Position numbers and translations under genes: made by a program. 64,000 nt of DNA, from positions 9,982,001 to 10,046,000 of the forward strand of contig CAVNZM010000005.1 in NCBI GenBank assembly GCA_963693365.1. Direction: 5' to 3'. The first letter of the stretch is position 1, and each line of letters starts with the position of its first letter. Below are positions 12,316 through 54,013 of the stretch, piece after piece. The notes beneath the pieces were generated by a model. That model worked only from the letters and a program-made list of their open reading frames with translations, was not told the origin of the DNA and did not search any database. The stretch is from Amoebidium appalachense (taxonomy: Eukaryota > Ichthyosporea).

Positions 12316-12343
12316 CACACACACAGGCACACACACAGGCACA
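11819..12343. repeat. C-rich block and long CA array with CCGTGTGA interruptions
   Basis: A CCCTCC-rich block is followed by more than 400 bases of (CA)n. It is interrupted three times by CCGTGTGA (about 11959, 12033, 12094) and once by GCGCGCGT. The array ends only about 110 bases before the start codon of the BAR/SH3 gene. Confidence 0.95.
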
Positions 12344-12454
12344 CAGTCACATAAACAACAACTTTCAGCACAGTGTAAGCACTGGATACCACTGTAATAC
12401 TGGTCGAGACAACACCCGGCACACTGAAATTTTCCCTTTTTAATAGCGTCGAAG

Positions 12455-21753
<9,299 letters not shown>

Positions 21754-21985
21754 TTTTTATTTATTTATTTATTTATTTGTTTTTTATTATTATTTTTTTT
21801 TTGGGGGGGGGGGGGGGGGTTGGGGGGAGGGGGGGGGGGGGGTCGCGCGGCTCGGTGAGTAAAGTTGAAATCATTTGAATTGAGTGACAGTGTATGATAA
21901 TGGATGATTTATATAACCCCCTTGTTTCAAGTCTTTGTTATTTTTTTCCTTTTTGTTTTCTTTCATCCCCCCCCCCCCCCCCCCT

Positions 21986-22330
<345 letters not shown>

Positions 22331-23152
22331 CTCTTTTTTGTGGGGCAGGGAGGGGGGGGGGGGGGGGGGGGGTTGGAAGGGAGGGGGCCCGGGGAGGGGG
22401 GAGGGGGGTAAAGTAAGCATTCATAATGTAGGCGTATTTTATGGGTCACTGTTATCCGCTTAGGCCCATAGACCAGGCCCCTTATATTGGCGCTAGCAAT
22501 GATTTCTCAGTCACAATCTGTCAGTACTATGTGTGTCACGTTCACAGAAGCGACGGTACGTATACAGTCGTCATGATCATGGACAAAGTATGGTTTCTTT
22601 TTAGAACTTGACAGTTAATCAAACCTTGAACTTGACAGTTCAATATTTAAATCAAACCTGTAAAAAAAATATGTGACTGAACATTATGGAACCGAGCTGC
22701 TTCACAGTGGTGATGCACATGGTGGTGGCACGGGGATGGCCACAGTGGGGTTTTTTTTCAGAGGTTGTTGCATTAGTTCCCCCCCTACTCTCACACAGTG
22801 ACACACCTTACTAACTATAAAAAGAAAAGAAAGTCGCTCGTAAATTTTGAGATCAGCTTATGAGTAACTTTCTCATTCTTCTTCTTCAAGTGTGTGTGTG
22901 AGAAACGGAGGACGAAGGGGGGAAGCGGGTGGGTGGGAGGGGGAGGGGGGGGGGGGGGGGGGGGGGGGTCACGCACGGGATTAAAGTCACATAGTCTAAA
23001 CAATAAACCACTGTGGCAGGGGAACTGTTACAGCAGGGCTGGCTCATCCAAATAGATTTTATAGCACCAAAATAACTTGAACAGTATACATACATGCTGT
23101 ATATGCACAAGTATTATAATTGGGTTGGCTGGAGTGGTGATTGCAGTGGTGG

Positions 23153-23246
<94 letters not shown>

Positions 23247-23690
23247 GGGGGAGATGGGGGGATAGCTTGGCGCGAGGGGCCCCGGTGTGCGAGAATTCTA
23301 GAGGTGGCCAGGGAGTCCAGGCCTACTATGACAGTGCACGTGGCCCGGTGCCCGTGCACGTGGTGCCCATACATAACAACTTGAGCGGGACGACCCCATA
23401 TGCATGCCTTATGTATTGTATCTGCAGCAAAGCTATATTGTAACTCTGGCAGCGTGATAAATTTCTTTCTTTCTTTCTTTCTTTCTATCTTTCTTTCTTT
23501 CTTTCTTTGTCCTGCTGCGTTTTCTTGTATAAACAAGAGATTGACCCCCTCGCCACTGCTTATTTTCTCATGAGCTCAGGTGGTATGTTCGGCGGCCGTG
23601 CCACCAAAGAATGTTGATCTACAGCTGTAGAAATTATCAATCTTCGATCTCATGTTTGCGCAACTCCATCAATAAGTCACCGATTAAGTT
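22331..23690. other. Intergenic, mixed unique DNA and runs, no supported gene
   Basis: G-rich blocks lie at 22348-22410 and 22930-22969. A T-run/(GT)n/G-run composite lies at 23154-23245. A GC-richer island at 23260-23440 can be read as GVQAYYDSARGPVPVHVV, but I see no splice sites or family for it. Confidence 0.5.
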
Positions 23691-23747
23691 GAGATTCTGG
23701 ACACAAAATCGCCGATCGAGCTGCTAGAAAAGCTTTCATGCAAGATT

Positions 23748-23993
23748 TTGGTCTATGTTTATCCGCCCAGGAATGCACAAAACGATCGCGAAACTCCGTG
23801 CACTCTGCTGGTGAACTTGACTCTTGAGGGGTGTGCTATGTTTGTTAGAATCTTAGAATATAGCTATTGTAGGTCTCATAGGTGCACAAGTAATTATTGG
23901 TGTGTTGGCGCCAGCTTTGGAAATGAACACCAGCCTACATACTACCGAAGTTCCAACTTGTCGAGTCCTGTTCAACGCACGCGAGTCCTATAA
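23748..23993 (+). CDS. Doubtful Cys-rich open frame upstream of the GPCR
   Basis: An open frame of about 80 codons without an ATG start. It reads VNLTLEGCAMFVRILEYSYC then RCTSNYWCVGASFG and carries an N-glycosylation motif and several Cys, as in an extracellular domain. It could be an upstream exon of the receptor at 24290, but no clean donor precedes its stop. It may be chance. Confidence 0.18.
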   Translation: MVYVYPPRNAQNDRETPCTLLVNLTLEGCAMFVRILEYSYCRSHRCTSNYWCVGASFGNEHQPTYYRSSNLSSPVQRTRVL

Positions 23994-24289
23994 TCGGTCC
24001 TTTTTTATCGTGTTTTATCAGAAATGACCCTGATAGTGTGTCAGTTACAAGTTCTGCAAGCACACACAGTGCACGGTGCATGTGCTATAGAAACCCCCTG
24101 TGGCGGAGCTTTTAGAGTGGTAACATGGCACGCCACTTTCAAATTGTAATATCGATCATACAGCATACATACGTAGCTATTACAACTAGTACTTGTAGGG
24201 CAGAAACACGAACTCTCGTGAGTCGTGACACACTCACCGTGGCTTGATCGCCCATAATAATGCCATAGTATTCATAGCAGTGGCCTTAG

Positions 24290-26172
24290 CTATGTTCCCG
24301 CCGAGGGGACCCCCTCTACTACAACCCCTTCGAATTAAGCTTCCTCTCAGCCATCCGAGGTCAAAGCATCAACCCGATCGATAAAAACAATGCCAATATT
24401 GATGGCATAACCCCCGGAGTCAGACGACACCCGTTTGCAAATTGGGTGGGTTACACTGAGTCACTTTGGTTAACAACGCGTGGCATCTTTGACTTCAACA
24501 TGAGTCTAAGCGACAGTCAAATCAACGCCCTTGCGTTGGCAAGCCGTCTAGCAGCAGCCATAGGCTTTGGTGGGGCGGTGGCTTCGTTTGCGTGCAGTAA
24601 GCACGTGCGCGGCAGTAATTACAAATCTGCAAATGGAAGAACTTCAAGGGCGAGACACATTATTTTCATGCACTACTGTGTGGGGGATATCATGTCGAAC
24701 GGTGCAATCATGGTGGCATCATGGGCCCAGGATAAGCCTTTGGCCTGCAACATACAGGTACGCATACGCACCGTGCAAAGGCACAGACGTTAATGTGTCA
24801 AGCCTCTCCATTCCCCCCCCCTCCCCCCCCCCCCCCTTTTCTTTTTAGATTATCCAAACCCACAAACACATTAATAGATAGAGGGCCTGCCACACACAAG
24901 AATCCCAGCACGCACTGGAGATAGCGGAACTCATCCTAAATCGCAACACATCTTCCGAACTTCTGAGAAGGATGATGATCATCGTGTATACGCTTTTGTG
25001 ACTACATACTATTGTATGTACCTACATTTTCTAGGTCATGTGCCAGTCAGGCACAAGGTGGCACACACACACCTACACAAGCTGCACGTGAATGTAATTA
25101 CACAACATACACACACACAGACACAGATATATGGACACAGACACGTACGCACATGCACACACACAGTGACACACACTGACACACACACACACACGCCGCT
25201 CGTGGGCATATAACACTGACACCGACCGCGAGATTCCCTTTTATTCCTCCATAGGCCTTTTTCATGATGTTTGGGAGTGGGGGCCTCTTTTGGACCGGTG
25301 CCCTAGTGCACGACATGTTTCTACGCGTGCAACTAAACTGGTCAGAGGACCGTCTTCTCCGCACCCTGCCCCTCTACTACGTTGTGTGCTGGGGGCTCCC
25401 TCTCCTGTTCGCATCTCTCAACTGGATTTTAGGCTATTTTGAGCCCATTGGAAACTGGTGTTGGGTGAGCGATTTTCAACCAGCTGCCCAAGCATGGTCG
25501 CACTATGTGTGGTTGTGGGCAATCACGCTCTATTCCATCATCGTCGACGTTATACTAACGGTGAAAATCGTGAGATCGCGCCGTGGGGTTCAACAGCCAA
25601 TAAGAGGGGCACCCCTCTACGCGCTTATCCAAATGTGGCTCTACACGACGGTGTTTCTCTTTTGCTGGCTACCAAACACGGTTTCATACATACAGGTGTG
25701 GGTGATGCCACCGGGATACATCGACTACAACGTAATCATGTGGCTGACTGTGTCAGCTCCGCTTCAGGGTTTTCTCTATTTTTTGATTTACATCGGACCG
25801 AGTTTTATTCGTGAGCGGGCCGTTAAGAGTTATACGGTGTCAAGAAGCAGACCGGTGACAGAAGCAAATAACATGGTGACAATATTAGAAGAAAGTACAG
25901 CAGTCTCCACCTATTTTAAACTTCAAGACAGTGGAAAGCGTGACATGAATTTTTTTGGAATAGCCGATCGTGAAAATACAGAAAATGTGGTCCTTGGGAA
26001 TGACGTGAGGTTTTCATCAGGGAATGCAAACGGTGAGATTTTGTTGCGGATGGACGTCGACGGTTCTATCCCTGGTTCTTCGATTAACATTGCTAGTGGT
26101 AGCAGTCACACACTAGTTACACATGACGGTGGCCATTTAGCATGCCTGCAGCACGGTGAAAATGGGAGGTAA
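24290..26172 (+). CDS. Class E (cAMP receptor-like) seven-transmembrane GPCR
   Basis: Two exons: about 24290-24757 and 25255-26172, joined in phase 0 (NIQ|GTACGC, then TCCATAG|GCC). Exon 1 encodes an ectodomain (YYNPFELSFLSAIRGQSINP), then TM1 (ALALASRLAAAIGFGGAVAS) and TM2 (HIIFMHYCVGDIMSNGAIMV). Exon 2 encodes TM3, TM4 with YYVVCWGLPLLFASL, the second extracellular loop GNWCWVSD, TM5, TM6 (YTTVFLFCWLPNTVSYIQVW) and TM7. YYxxCWGLPL and GNWCW are close to the Dictyostelium cAMP receptors, and the loop Cys should pair with the Cys before TM3. The tail of about 120 residues is Ser/Thr-rich, as in phosphorylated receptor tails. It would signal through heterotrimeric G proteins at the plasma membrane. 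The ligand is unknown. The frame stays open upstream to 24290 without an ATG, so either the ATG at 24500 is the start or a first exon ends at the TTAG before 24290. Confidence 0.85.
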
Positions 26173-26995
26173 TTACAAAAGTTTCAAATACTGTTTAAAA
26201 GTTTTGAATTCGCAACTTACAGTATATGTAGTCCTATGTTCATTTATTTTCATCATAGTAGTTGGACTGGTGGGCTGCATTCACCCGTCGACTCTCTATT
26301 GGAAGCTTGAAAGCGGCTCCGGTCAAAGTGTTATGGGTTTTTGAGCTGGGTGTTAGTGATTTCCTAAGTTATAGGTTCGGTTCAAGTGCAAGACCAGGTT
26401 AAAGATTTAAGGAGATATATTAATGTTCTATGGTGCCACGGTGGAGACATGCTGCAGCTGCTGCGCCCCCTGTCTAGTGAGTCAGTGAGTCAGAAGTACT
26501 AGTGTTATCAGGCTGACAGAGTCGCTCCGATATGATGATATCACTAATTCAGATTGCTCTAGTAGGGCTGACGGTCATAGCCTGCACGGTTGTAACTTTG
26601 GTAAACGTTCCGTCTTATGTTGCGATCTTTCTCAGTGGAGGTGGTGACGGTTGAACTTTCCAACAGTTGTAGCTGACAGTACATATGTACTACTACTCAG
26701 TGTGATAATCATGTGAATGAATGTTGTGCCTAAACTGAGAGTGTGGCTCGGGGGGGCGACTTGTGTCACTAGTAGTATCATCATGAGTCGAAAATGCGTA
26801 CTGTACTGTATGTGGTAACTGTTGGAAAACATACTATGATACCATGGTGCCAATTATAAGTATTTGTTTTATTTGGTAGTGGTTATGATTAAAGTTAAAG
26901 GGTATCGACGAGCATCATGCCGCATGGCATGTTTTTCATTCAAATAGCCTATAGACTAGGCTAATTGACAAGCATGCTGTCGAAAAACCCTTTTT
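26173..26995. other. AT-rich 3' flank of the GPCR gene
   Basis: No gene is seen. ATTAAA at 26888-26893 could serve as a distant poly(A) signal. Confidence 0.45.
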
Positions 26996-27813
26996 TCCCC
27001 CCCCCGTTACCACCCCATCCACCCCCCCCTCCCCCTCCCCTCCCCCCACCCCCCCGTCTGTCCGTTAAATTTACCTTGTCCTATTCGTTCCCCAAAACCA
27101 ACTTTTCATAGACGTGTACTCCAACCAGCCCCCCCCCCCCCCCCCGTCCCCCCCCCCCCTTCCTCCCCTTCCCTCCCTCCCACCTTTCCTCCCTCTCAAG
27201 TCCCTACCCACCCCATTCAATTGCGCAACCACAACAGTTTTGTCCGCGTGCTCCCCTAAAAGCAACTAGGATTCCCTCCACCAGCCCCCCCCCCCCCCCC
27301 CCCCCCCCCCTCCCCCCTGCCCCTCCCCCTCCTCCCCCACTCTGTCCCCCCAGGGCCTCCCCCCTTCTCCCTCCATCCCCCCCCCCCCCCCCCCCCCCCC
27401 CCCCCGTGCGTGGCCACCAGCCAATGCATGTGATAAATGTCGACTGTCCACCATCCTTCCTTACTTAACTTTGCAACATGCTATAGTCATGAGTATGCTT
27501 GATTCGTCACATCCCACACAACCACTCGAATCGGCTTATCATTATTATGCCCCCCCCCCCCCCCCCCCCCCCCCCTCCCCACTACCCTTCCTGCCCACCC
27601 TTTCCTCCTCCCCCTTAGAGTGCCCCACCCCTACCCCCACCGGCCCTCACCCCGGCTCCCTTGGCTCCCCTCGGCCCCTCCCAGACCCCGATTTACATTT
27701 TTAACCCAAATTACCAATGGTCCCCTGCCATAAAGCCATAAATCTCCAAGCCACCACCCATATCATTGGTGAAGAAACGTCCTTGCTTCTCGCCTAACCG
27801 AACCAACCTCCCC

Positions 27814-27844
<31 letters not shown>

Positions 27845-28171
27845 ACACACACCCCTCCCGGGCCTGAGCTCAGCCCGACCGGGGGCGTCCTCATCCACAC
27901 AACTCCAATCGTTAATTCATTATGGTCATCATGGGCCAAACTACCTTGGCCCCCATCTAACCTTGAAATCGGCGAATAATAGAAGGTAGATTTCCGCCCC
28001 CGAGGCCTCCACCCCCTCCACCCACCCACCCACCCACACACCCCACTGGGCCATCCCCCCAGCACCCCCAATCATTCCTCCCACAACCCCCTCATGACGC
28101 ACAGCTCGCACCCACCCACCCAGCTATTTAGTATGATTGGCTGACCCAATTGCTCCTTTTTATTACGTGAA

Positions 28172-28239
<68 letters not shown>

Positions 28240-29420
28240 AATAAGTCCCCCCCCCCCCCCCCCCCCCCCCCCTCTCTCTCTCCCTCTCCCAGGCCACCCA
28301 TCTCCTCCTTCCCTCGACTCCCCACCCCCAACACGTACACGCGCAGTCCATGAGGGGCCAATCCGGACCAGTCATTATTTTTCGCTCTCTTACCTGTCCG
28401 TTCTAATTTTGGCCAACACATTCAACGAGCCACATCCCCCAGCTCCTCCCCCTCCCCCCCCCCCCCCCCCCCCCGCGCTCCCCCCACCTCTCCCAAAACT
28501 CGAAAACAAACGCCCGGCCATGCACCCAGTAATCATAACCCCCCCCCCCCCCCCCCAACTCTCGTTCTGCCGGGCCTAATATCAGCCAATCAGTAGTTGC
28601 TGTCCTCACGCAACCTCCACACAACAAATTAATCCACAGAATACTAAGATTTTAAACCTTTAATGACTCTATAACCAACATCACTCTACCGTTTTGCAGG
28701 GAATAAATGCAACCCCGCAATCCCCCCCCCCCCCCCTCCCCCCCCCCTTCCCCCCCTTCCCCCCCCCCCCCCCCATCGCTCGCCCGCCCTCAGCCCACAC
28801 AAACCTTCAATTACTCCACACCCTCGAACGCCCACCAGGGCCTAAGCGAAAACTTGGGAAGAAGCGGAAGTCGTCACAGGGACAACACAGACATGCAGAT
28901 CTATCTCTCTTCGAAGTTCAACACACAATTTTCCCACCACGAAATTTCAATGCTTTCTTTAACCCCCAACCCCCCCTCCTCCTCCCCCCCCCCAACCTCG
29001 GAACCAAGCCCAGTTTCCCCCGCAATCATTTAAGGAAGATAAAACTGGTGTTTTCCGGGAGTGGTCAATACCCCCCCCCCCCCCCCCCCCCACCCCTAGT
29101 AGGCCCCCCCCCCCCCCCCCCTCCCCCCCCTCCCCTCCCCCCCCCCCCCCCCCAGTCCCCCCAGCCCCCCTACCCATCCTCTTCATTAATTTTCCACCCT
29201 CTTCGATTCCTTTAGACCTCCCCTCCACTTACACCCATTCAACCACTGACCGATCAACCCTCCCCCCCCCCCCCCCCCCCCCCCCTCCCCTCCCCCAAAC
29301 CCCTTCCTCCCCTTACCCCCCCACCCCCTCCCCCCCCCCTCCAAGAAAAAAAAAAAAAAAAAAAAAAAACCCTTTCAAAAGGGGGAAAAAAAAAAAGGTG
29401 GGGGGGAGGGGGGGGGGAAC
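26996..29420. repeat. C-rich intergenic block with many C-runs
   Basis: At least ten C-runs of 15-35 bases are set in a strand-asymmetric, C-rich, G-poor background. Examples are 27283-27309, 27378-27404 and 28443-28474. A 32-base C-run (28173-28204) passes directly into a 33-base A-run (28205-28237), followed after nine bases by another C-run. No exon is supported. Confidence 0.85.
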
Positions 29421-31018
29421 GCAAATATAGAATTTGCTCTTGTGAGGCAAAAGGTTTCAGTAGCTAAAACAGAAGAGAAAGCCTTGTAAAAGTTTCCATC
29501 GCACCCCCGCAACCCCCCCCCCCCCCCCTACCCCAGCCCCCAATACCATATCCCCTTCCCCCTTTCCGGGCCTTGGAAAAGAGAACACGTCCCTTCCTCC
29601 CTTTCCCCCTTCCCCCTCCCATCCCCCCCCCTCCCCCCACTGGGTCCACCCACCCCCGGTCCCCAATGCGATTGGCTACTTTCACACGACTTGTAGATCC
29701 CCCCCCCCCCCCCCGCCCCCAGGAGATCGACTGGCAAGAAGGGAGAGGCGAGAAGGAGAGGAAAGGGATGGGAGGTGGGGAAAGGGGGGGGGGGGGCGGG
29801 GGGGAGCCTTGATGAAGGGCCGGGGGCCGGCGGGGGGCAGATCCGGCCAGGGGGCATCATCAGTGGAGCCCAATCAAGTGCGCTAAATTAGGACCTTATA
29901 AAGTAAAATTCTCGATTGCAAATTAACCATTCAAGAACCAATCCTCTGCCACAATCTAAGAGCTGTGTAAAAATAGCAACGCTCGAGCGGCTCGAGTCGG
30001 CGGGTGGTTACACTCAAATCCTAGAACTGCCTTGAATAACCTTACTGGATTATATATCCATGAGCTAGAAAAACTTTCACAAGCTATGAAACCCGCATAC
30101 CAATTTTCCTCGGAACATACCCTAAGCATGTAAACGTGTTCTCTGGTTACCTTTTTCTCACACCCATTGCGATTGGCGACATCCACCCCGTTGCTCAGAT
30201 GTTTACCCCCCTCTACAACTTCTTGAGGCCTTTTTTTCAAAAGAATTCGGGCACGGCACTTCGAAAACAGAGGTGGCGATCCAAGAGGTTGTGTGCTAGG
30301 ATTCTGGGGCGGAGGGGTAGAAGGGAAGAGAAAATCACTAGAAAAGGTAGCAAAACGTAGGAATTATAGGTGGAGTAAAAGGGTGCTTTGACGTAGGTCG
30401 TCGGGTGACGACAAGCGACCGGCAGGATGAGAAAAGTGTAAGTTGGAAGAGGGCTGGGAGAGGGGGGGTGGGGAGGGAGGGAGTGGAATTATTCCTGTTG
30501 GGCGTGCGTGGGGGTGGTGGGTGCGTATGTGTGTGCACGTGTGTGCGCGTGTGTTTGTGCGTGTACGCGTGTGCGTGTGCGTGTGCGTAGGTGCGCGTGC
30601 GTGAGCGTGTGCTCTAGCGTGCGTGTGTGTGCACGTGCGTGTGCGTGTGCATGTGCGTCTCTCTGTGTGTATTTTTGTATGTGCGTGTGCGCGTATTTTT
30701 GTATGTGCGTGTGCGTGTGCGTGTGCGTGTGTGTATGTGTTGCGTAAATGTGTGTGCATGTGTATTTGTGCGTGTTCTGCGTTCTGCCTCAGACTCTGTT
30801 TTCTGGTCTGCATGGGCATGTTCTGCTGAGCACTGGCTGCGCTTGCCAGCGCATGAAACAGCAACTTCTAGGGCTCTAGTTATGCCTACCATACTGAAGG
30901 TTCTAATGTTTTGAACCTTTTTGAAGATTGCATTCTGTGATGGACATGATTTCACATTTCACATGACTTTAGCAGCTACAAGCAGGTTTGTGGTGGGGTC
31001 AATGCTTTGATAGACAAA
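29421..31018. other. Intergenic, no supported gene; degenerate GT/GC array
   Basis: Mixed unique DNA. A degenerate GTGC array (30515-30770, GTGTGCGTGTGC type) has Z-DNA-forming alternation. C-rich sequence follows to the epsin start. Confidence 0.5.
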
Positions 31019-31189
31019 GCTTAGCCGTCCCCCTTCCCTCCCCCCTCCTCCCCCCCTCCCCCCCCCCCCCCCCCCCCTTGCCCCCGGCAAAAAAAAGACC
31101 TGCAATCCCTGTCCTCCCTCCACCCTCAACCCCTTCACCCGCCCACCCACCCCACACCATCCCCTGCACCTTACATTTTAAACCAGCTG

Positions 31190-51106
<19,917 letters not shown>

Positions 51107-51288
51107 CCCACCACATAACAGCCATAGCCTGATATGCTAGTGCACACACTCGAAACACGTTGTATTACACCCGTTTTATGTGAGCTAGCAAGACACGGAA
51201 GCACTATGTTAGTGGTTATGGGATCTGTGATTGGTCGTGGTTAAACGGTTTATGTTAAGCTTTGAATTTATAAAGTGTTTTGTTGGCC

Positions 51289-51294
51289 AATAAA
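51289..51294 (+). terminator. Poly(A) signal of epsin
   Basis: AATAAA 183 bases after the stop. A second AATAAA lies at about 51505. Either would give a short 3' UTR. Confidence 0.6.
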
Positions 51295-51677
51295 CTCACA
51301 GGTCACGTTATCATGAGATAGGGTTGTTTTGTTGTGTTGATTGCTTACAGAGACGGATATTTAAATATCATTCGTTTGCATGTGGTTAGTAGTGGGTAAA
51401 GTAAAGGTAGAATGGTCAGAGCATAAATGAACTATGTCCATGTTGATATACTGTTTCTTTTTATCAAACGGTTGTTTAAGGTTGCAAGTGTTGCAATGCA
51501 TCCAAATAAAGAAGTTGATGATATGTGACGTGTGGTGTAGCTTCTTTCCAGCACATGCAGTTTATAGTCAGAAATTTATCAAGGTGGGCTGCTTGTCAAC
51601 CTGGTGGAAGTGAAACATTAGACCGTACACTTCAGGGTGTGCATGCATGTTCCTGGGCTTTTCATTTGAGACTGGTG

Positions 51678-51679
<2 letters not shown>

Positions 51680-51728
<49 letters not shown>

Positions 51729-51855
51729 GTCGTTGTTCGGATCACGTGGTGTTGATGTGGGCGGGGGGGGGGGGGGGGGGGGGGGGGGGAGGGGGGGGAG
51801 GAGGACGATGGTTTTTTCTTTTTTCTTTTTTTTTTTTTTTTTGGGGGGGGGGGGG
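51680..51855. repeat. GT array, G-run and T-run/G-run composite
   Basis: (GT)n at 51680-51728, a G-run from about 51762, and a T-run passing directly into a G-run (51824-51855). Confidence 0.9.
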
Positions 51856-53737
51856 CAGTCCTCGGCCGCACACACATGCGCAAGGGAAGAGGACGAAGTA
51901 GAAAGGGTAATGGTGGGGCACAGGTAGCAAGGTGCACATGTGTGTGTGTGGAGAATTGTGTAGTATATACGTTGGCAATGAGGTAGCTGTAGCTACTATC
52001 TATAGGGCACCGGCTGAAACGCGTTTTTGGCAAGGGCCCCCCCCCACCCCCCCCCCTCCCTTCCCCCCCCCCCCCCCCGTGATTGCAGAGCCACACACAC
52101 ACACATACGTGCGTGCACATCAGCCAATCCCTTCTCCTGTAATTTTGCCCTGTCGACGCCACCCGTGCTTGCAGGGCGCGGATTGTAAGTCATGCCCCGT
52201 GTAGTATACACACAGCTTGCACATGTTAGTCTACAGTTCAAGATGAAGTTTGGCCACCGGCCCCGCCGGCCGGTTTGAATTTGAATTAATCAAAGGGGAT
52301 CGATGTCGCTCCGGGCCCATTATGATGCATGGAAATCGATCCTTGCAGTGTACGTCTACTGTGGGAGCGTCATGTACACTAAATATTATTTCGTACGAGA
52401 CCAGTGTGTGTGCCTGGACATGTAGAATGTGTATCATACAGACTGTTCACATATACAAGTACCGACAAGCCCCCCGTGACATGCCTTTGGCCTAGACATG
52501 GATCCATCAGCCACACGTCATCAACACGAATAAGCAGATGTCCCTGATGTCATATGTCATTAATATTTACATCCTGGGTCTATACTCAGACTTTATTAGG
52601 CAAGACAAGCAAACTGCTTGCTGCAGCATTTGTGTACATGACAATGAACAGCATGTGAACACATGGTCACTCAGGAAATGTACAATTACCACGTGATTTC
52701 AAGTTACTTCTAACTTTTTGACCAGCTGTAAGAAAGAGTCAGCGCGCTAAAAGTTAGCCTAACTTGAGAGGGATAGCCTTGAAAGTTCAGGCAATATAAA
52801 CAACATTCGCTCATGATGAACTCCGAATATGCACATAATATGAGTCTGTTCCCATGCGTAATCAAACGATGTCAACCCCTCTCCTCTGTATACTGTAACA
52901 CAAACAGCTTCACGCGCGTGTCGCCCCCATGGTATTTCGTACTCGGAGCAATGAAATAAAGCCATCTTATTTGCAACAAACCCCCCGTTCCCCCTCCCCC
53001 CCCCCCCCCCCCTCCCCCCTCCCCCCGCGAAAAACAAATAAATAAATAAAATTTTGTCAGCTTCCCAGCCGTGGGTGTGTAATTGCTACCTAGTGTACAC
53101 AAAACTGTGCACACATGCACACACCGCATTAAACTCGCTTTCCAAACCCATCTTGATCCAGGCATCGGCAGCCTGTCTTCTTCGAAGAAAGCAAAACTAA
53201 CTAGGTTATGTTTTCTTATCCCTTGCGCCTGAAAGTTGACGGTGTGTCATGATCACTGTGCTGGATCCTTGCCGTCAGGACTGCCTTCATGAAAATGTAT
53301 GTATTATGCGGCAAACCTTTTGATGCCCTTGCTCTTCGAGTCTCTCATGGCTCATAGTCCTCCTCTCCCATCTGCAAGCAAGTCGGCCCTTGTAAGTGCT
53401 GTAAATGTTCAGAAAGTGCAGAACCAGGTGCAAATAAAGGCGGTTATAGATACTCACCCTTTGCCAATCTTCGTTCTCGAAACTGGTTCAGACGATGAGA
53501 CACAAGAGCTAAGAGTTTGAAAAAGGAGCCTCGCCGCTAAACAGCATGCAAACTCGATCAAGCCCAAACAAGTGTAATTGGGAAGTCGCACATTACCCCA
53601 AACACGAGCAAATGCAATTACGGGACTTTAGGTCGCGGCGGCCGGGAGGGAAGGGGGGGAGGGGGGGGGGTTCCTAATGGCTTGCTGCCCAAAGCCAAGA
53701 AACTAACTTTGATGAACGGAAGGAGAAGGCAAATTAC
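51856..53737. other. Intergenic, no supported gene
   Basis: Unique mixed sequence with short C-runs (52028-52078, 52981-53026). An open frame at about 53299-53520 on the + strand has no ATG context, splice or domain support. Confidence 0.5.
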
Positions 53738-54013
53738 CTTGAAAGGATTCGAGCTCGCGTCCTCGACTTTCAGGGTGTACGTTCCCCCCTCGGGCACACT
53801 GCCAAAATCGACCGTGTAGCAGTGCCATTGCCTACTTCTTTCTACAGTCATCTCCTCCTTCACACGTGGCTGAAACACTTGCTGTTGTTCGTTGATCAAC
53901 ATGACATTATGGATAGATAAGGGCCGTGTGGCCAGAAGCATCGCTGTGCGCGTTTTGTTTCCTTGTTGGAGAGAGCTGAAGTGGAGTGCTACTTTGTTCT
54001 TTAGGATCTGCAT
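53738..54013 (-). CDS. Possible first exon, Ig-like domain resembling cellulase N-terminal domain
   Basis: On the minus strand an ATG at 54013 (or an acceptor ATGCAG just inside it) opens 92 codons up to a TTCAAG|GTAATT donor at 53738. The peptide contains KTRTAMLLATRPLSIHNVML, WHCYTVDFGSVPEGGTYTLK and EDASSNPFKV. The pattern DF...GTY-L-V...S-PF recalls the N-terminal Ig-like domain of GH9-type glycosidases. That is family resemblance from memory only. No catalytic exons were found in the 2.6 kb before the epsin gene, so this may be a gene fragment. No signal peptide is visible. Confidence 0.35.

Noticed and set aside
11904-12343. Regularly interrupted CA array resembling a CRISPR array
   Set aside because: The spacers are themselves CA repeats and the interruptions are only about 8 bases. 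This is an interrupted microsatellite in a eukaryotic genome.
28860-29033. Open frame with NTDMQIYLSSKFNTQFSHHE as an exon
   Set aside because: No matching donor or acceptor and no partner exon in the C-rich intergenic block.
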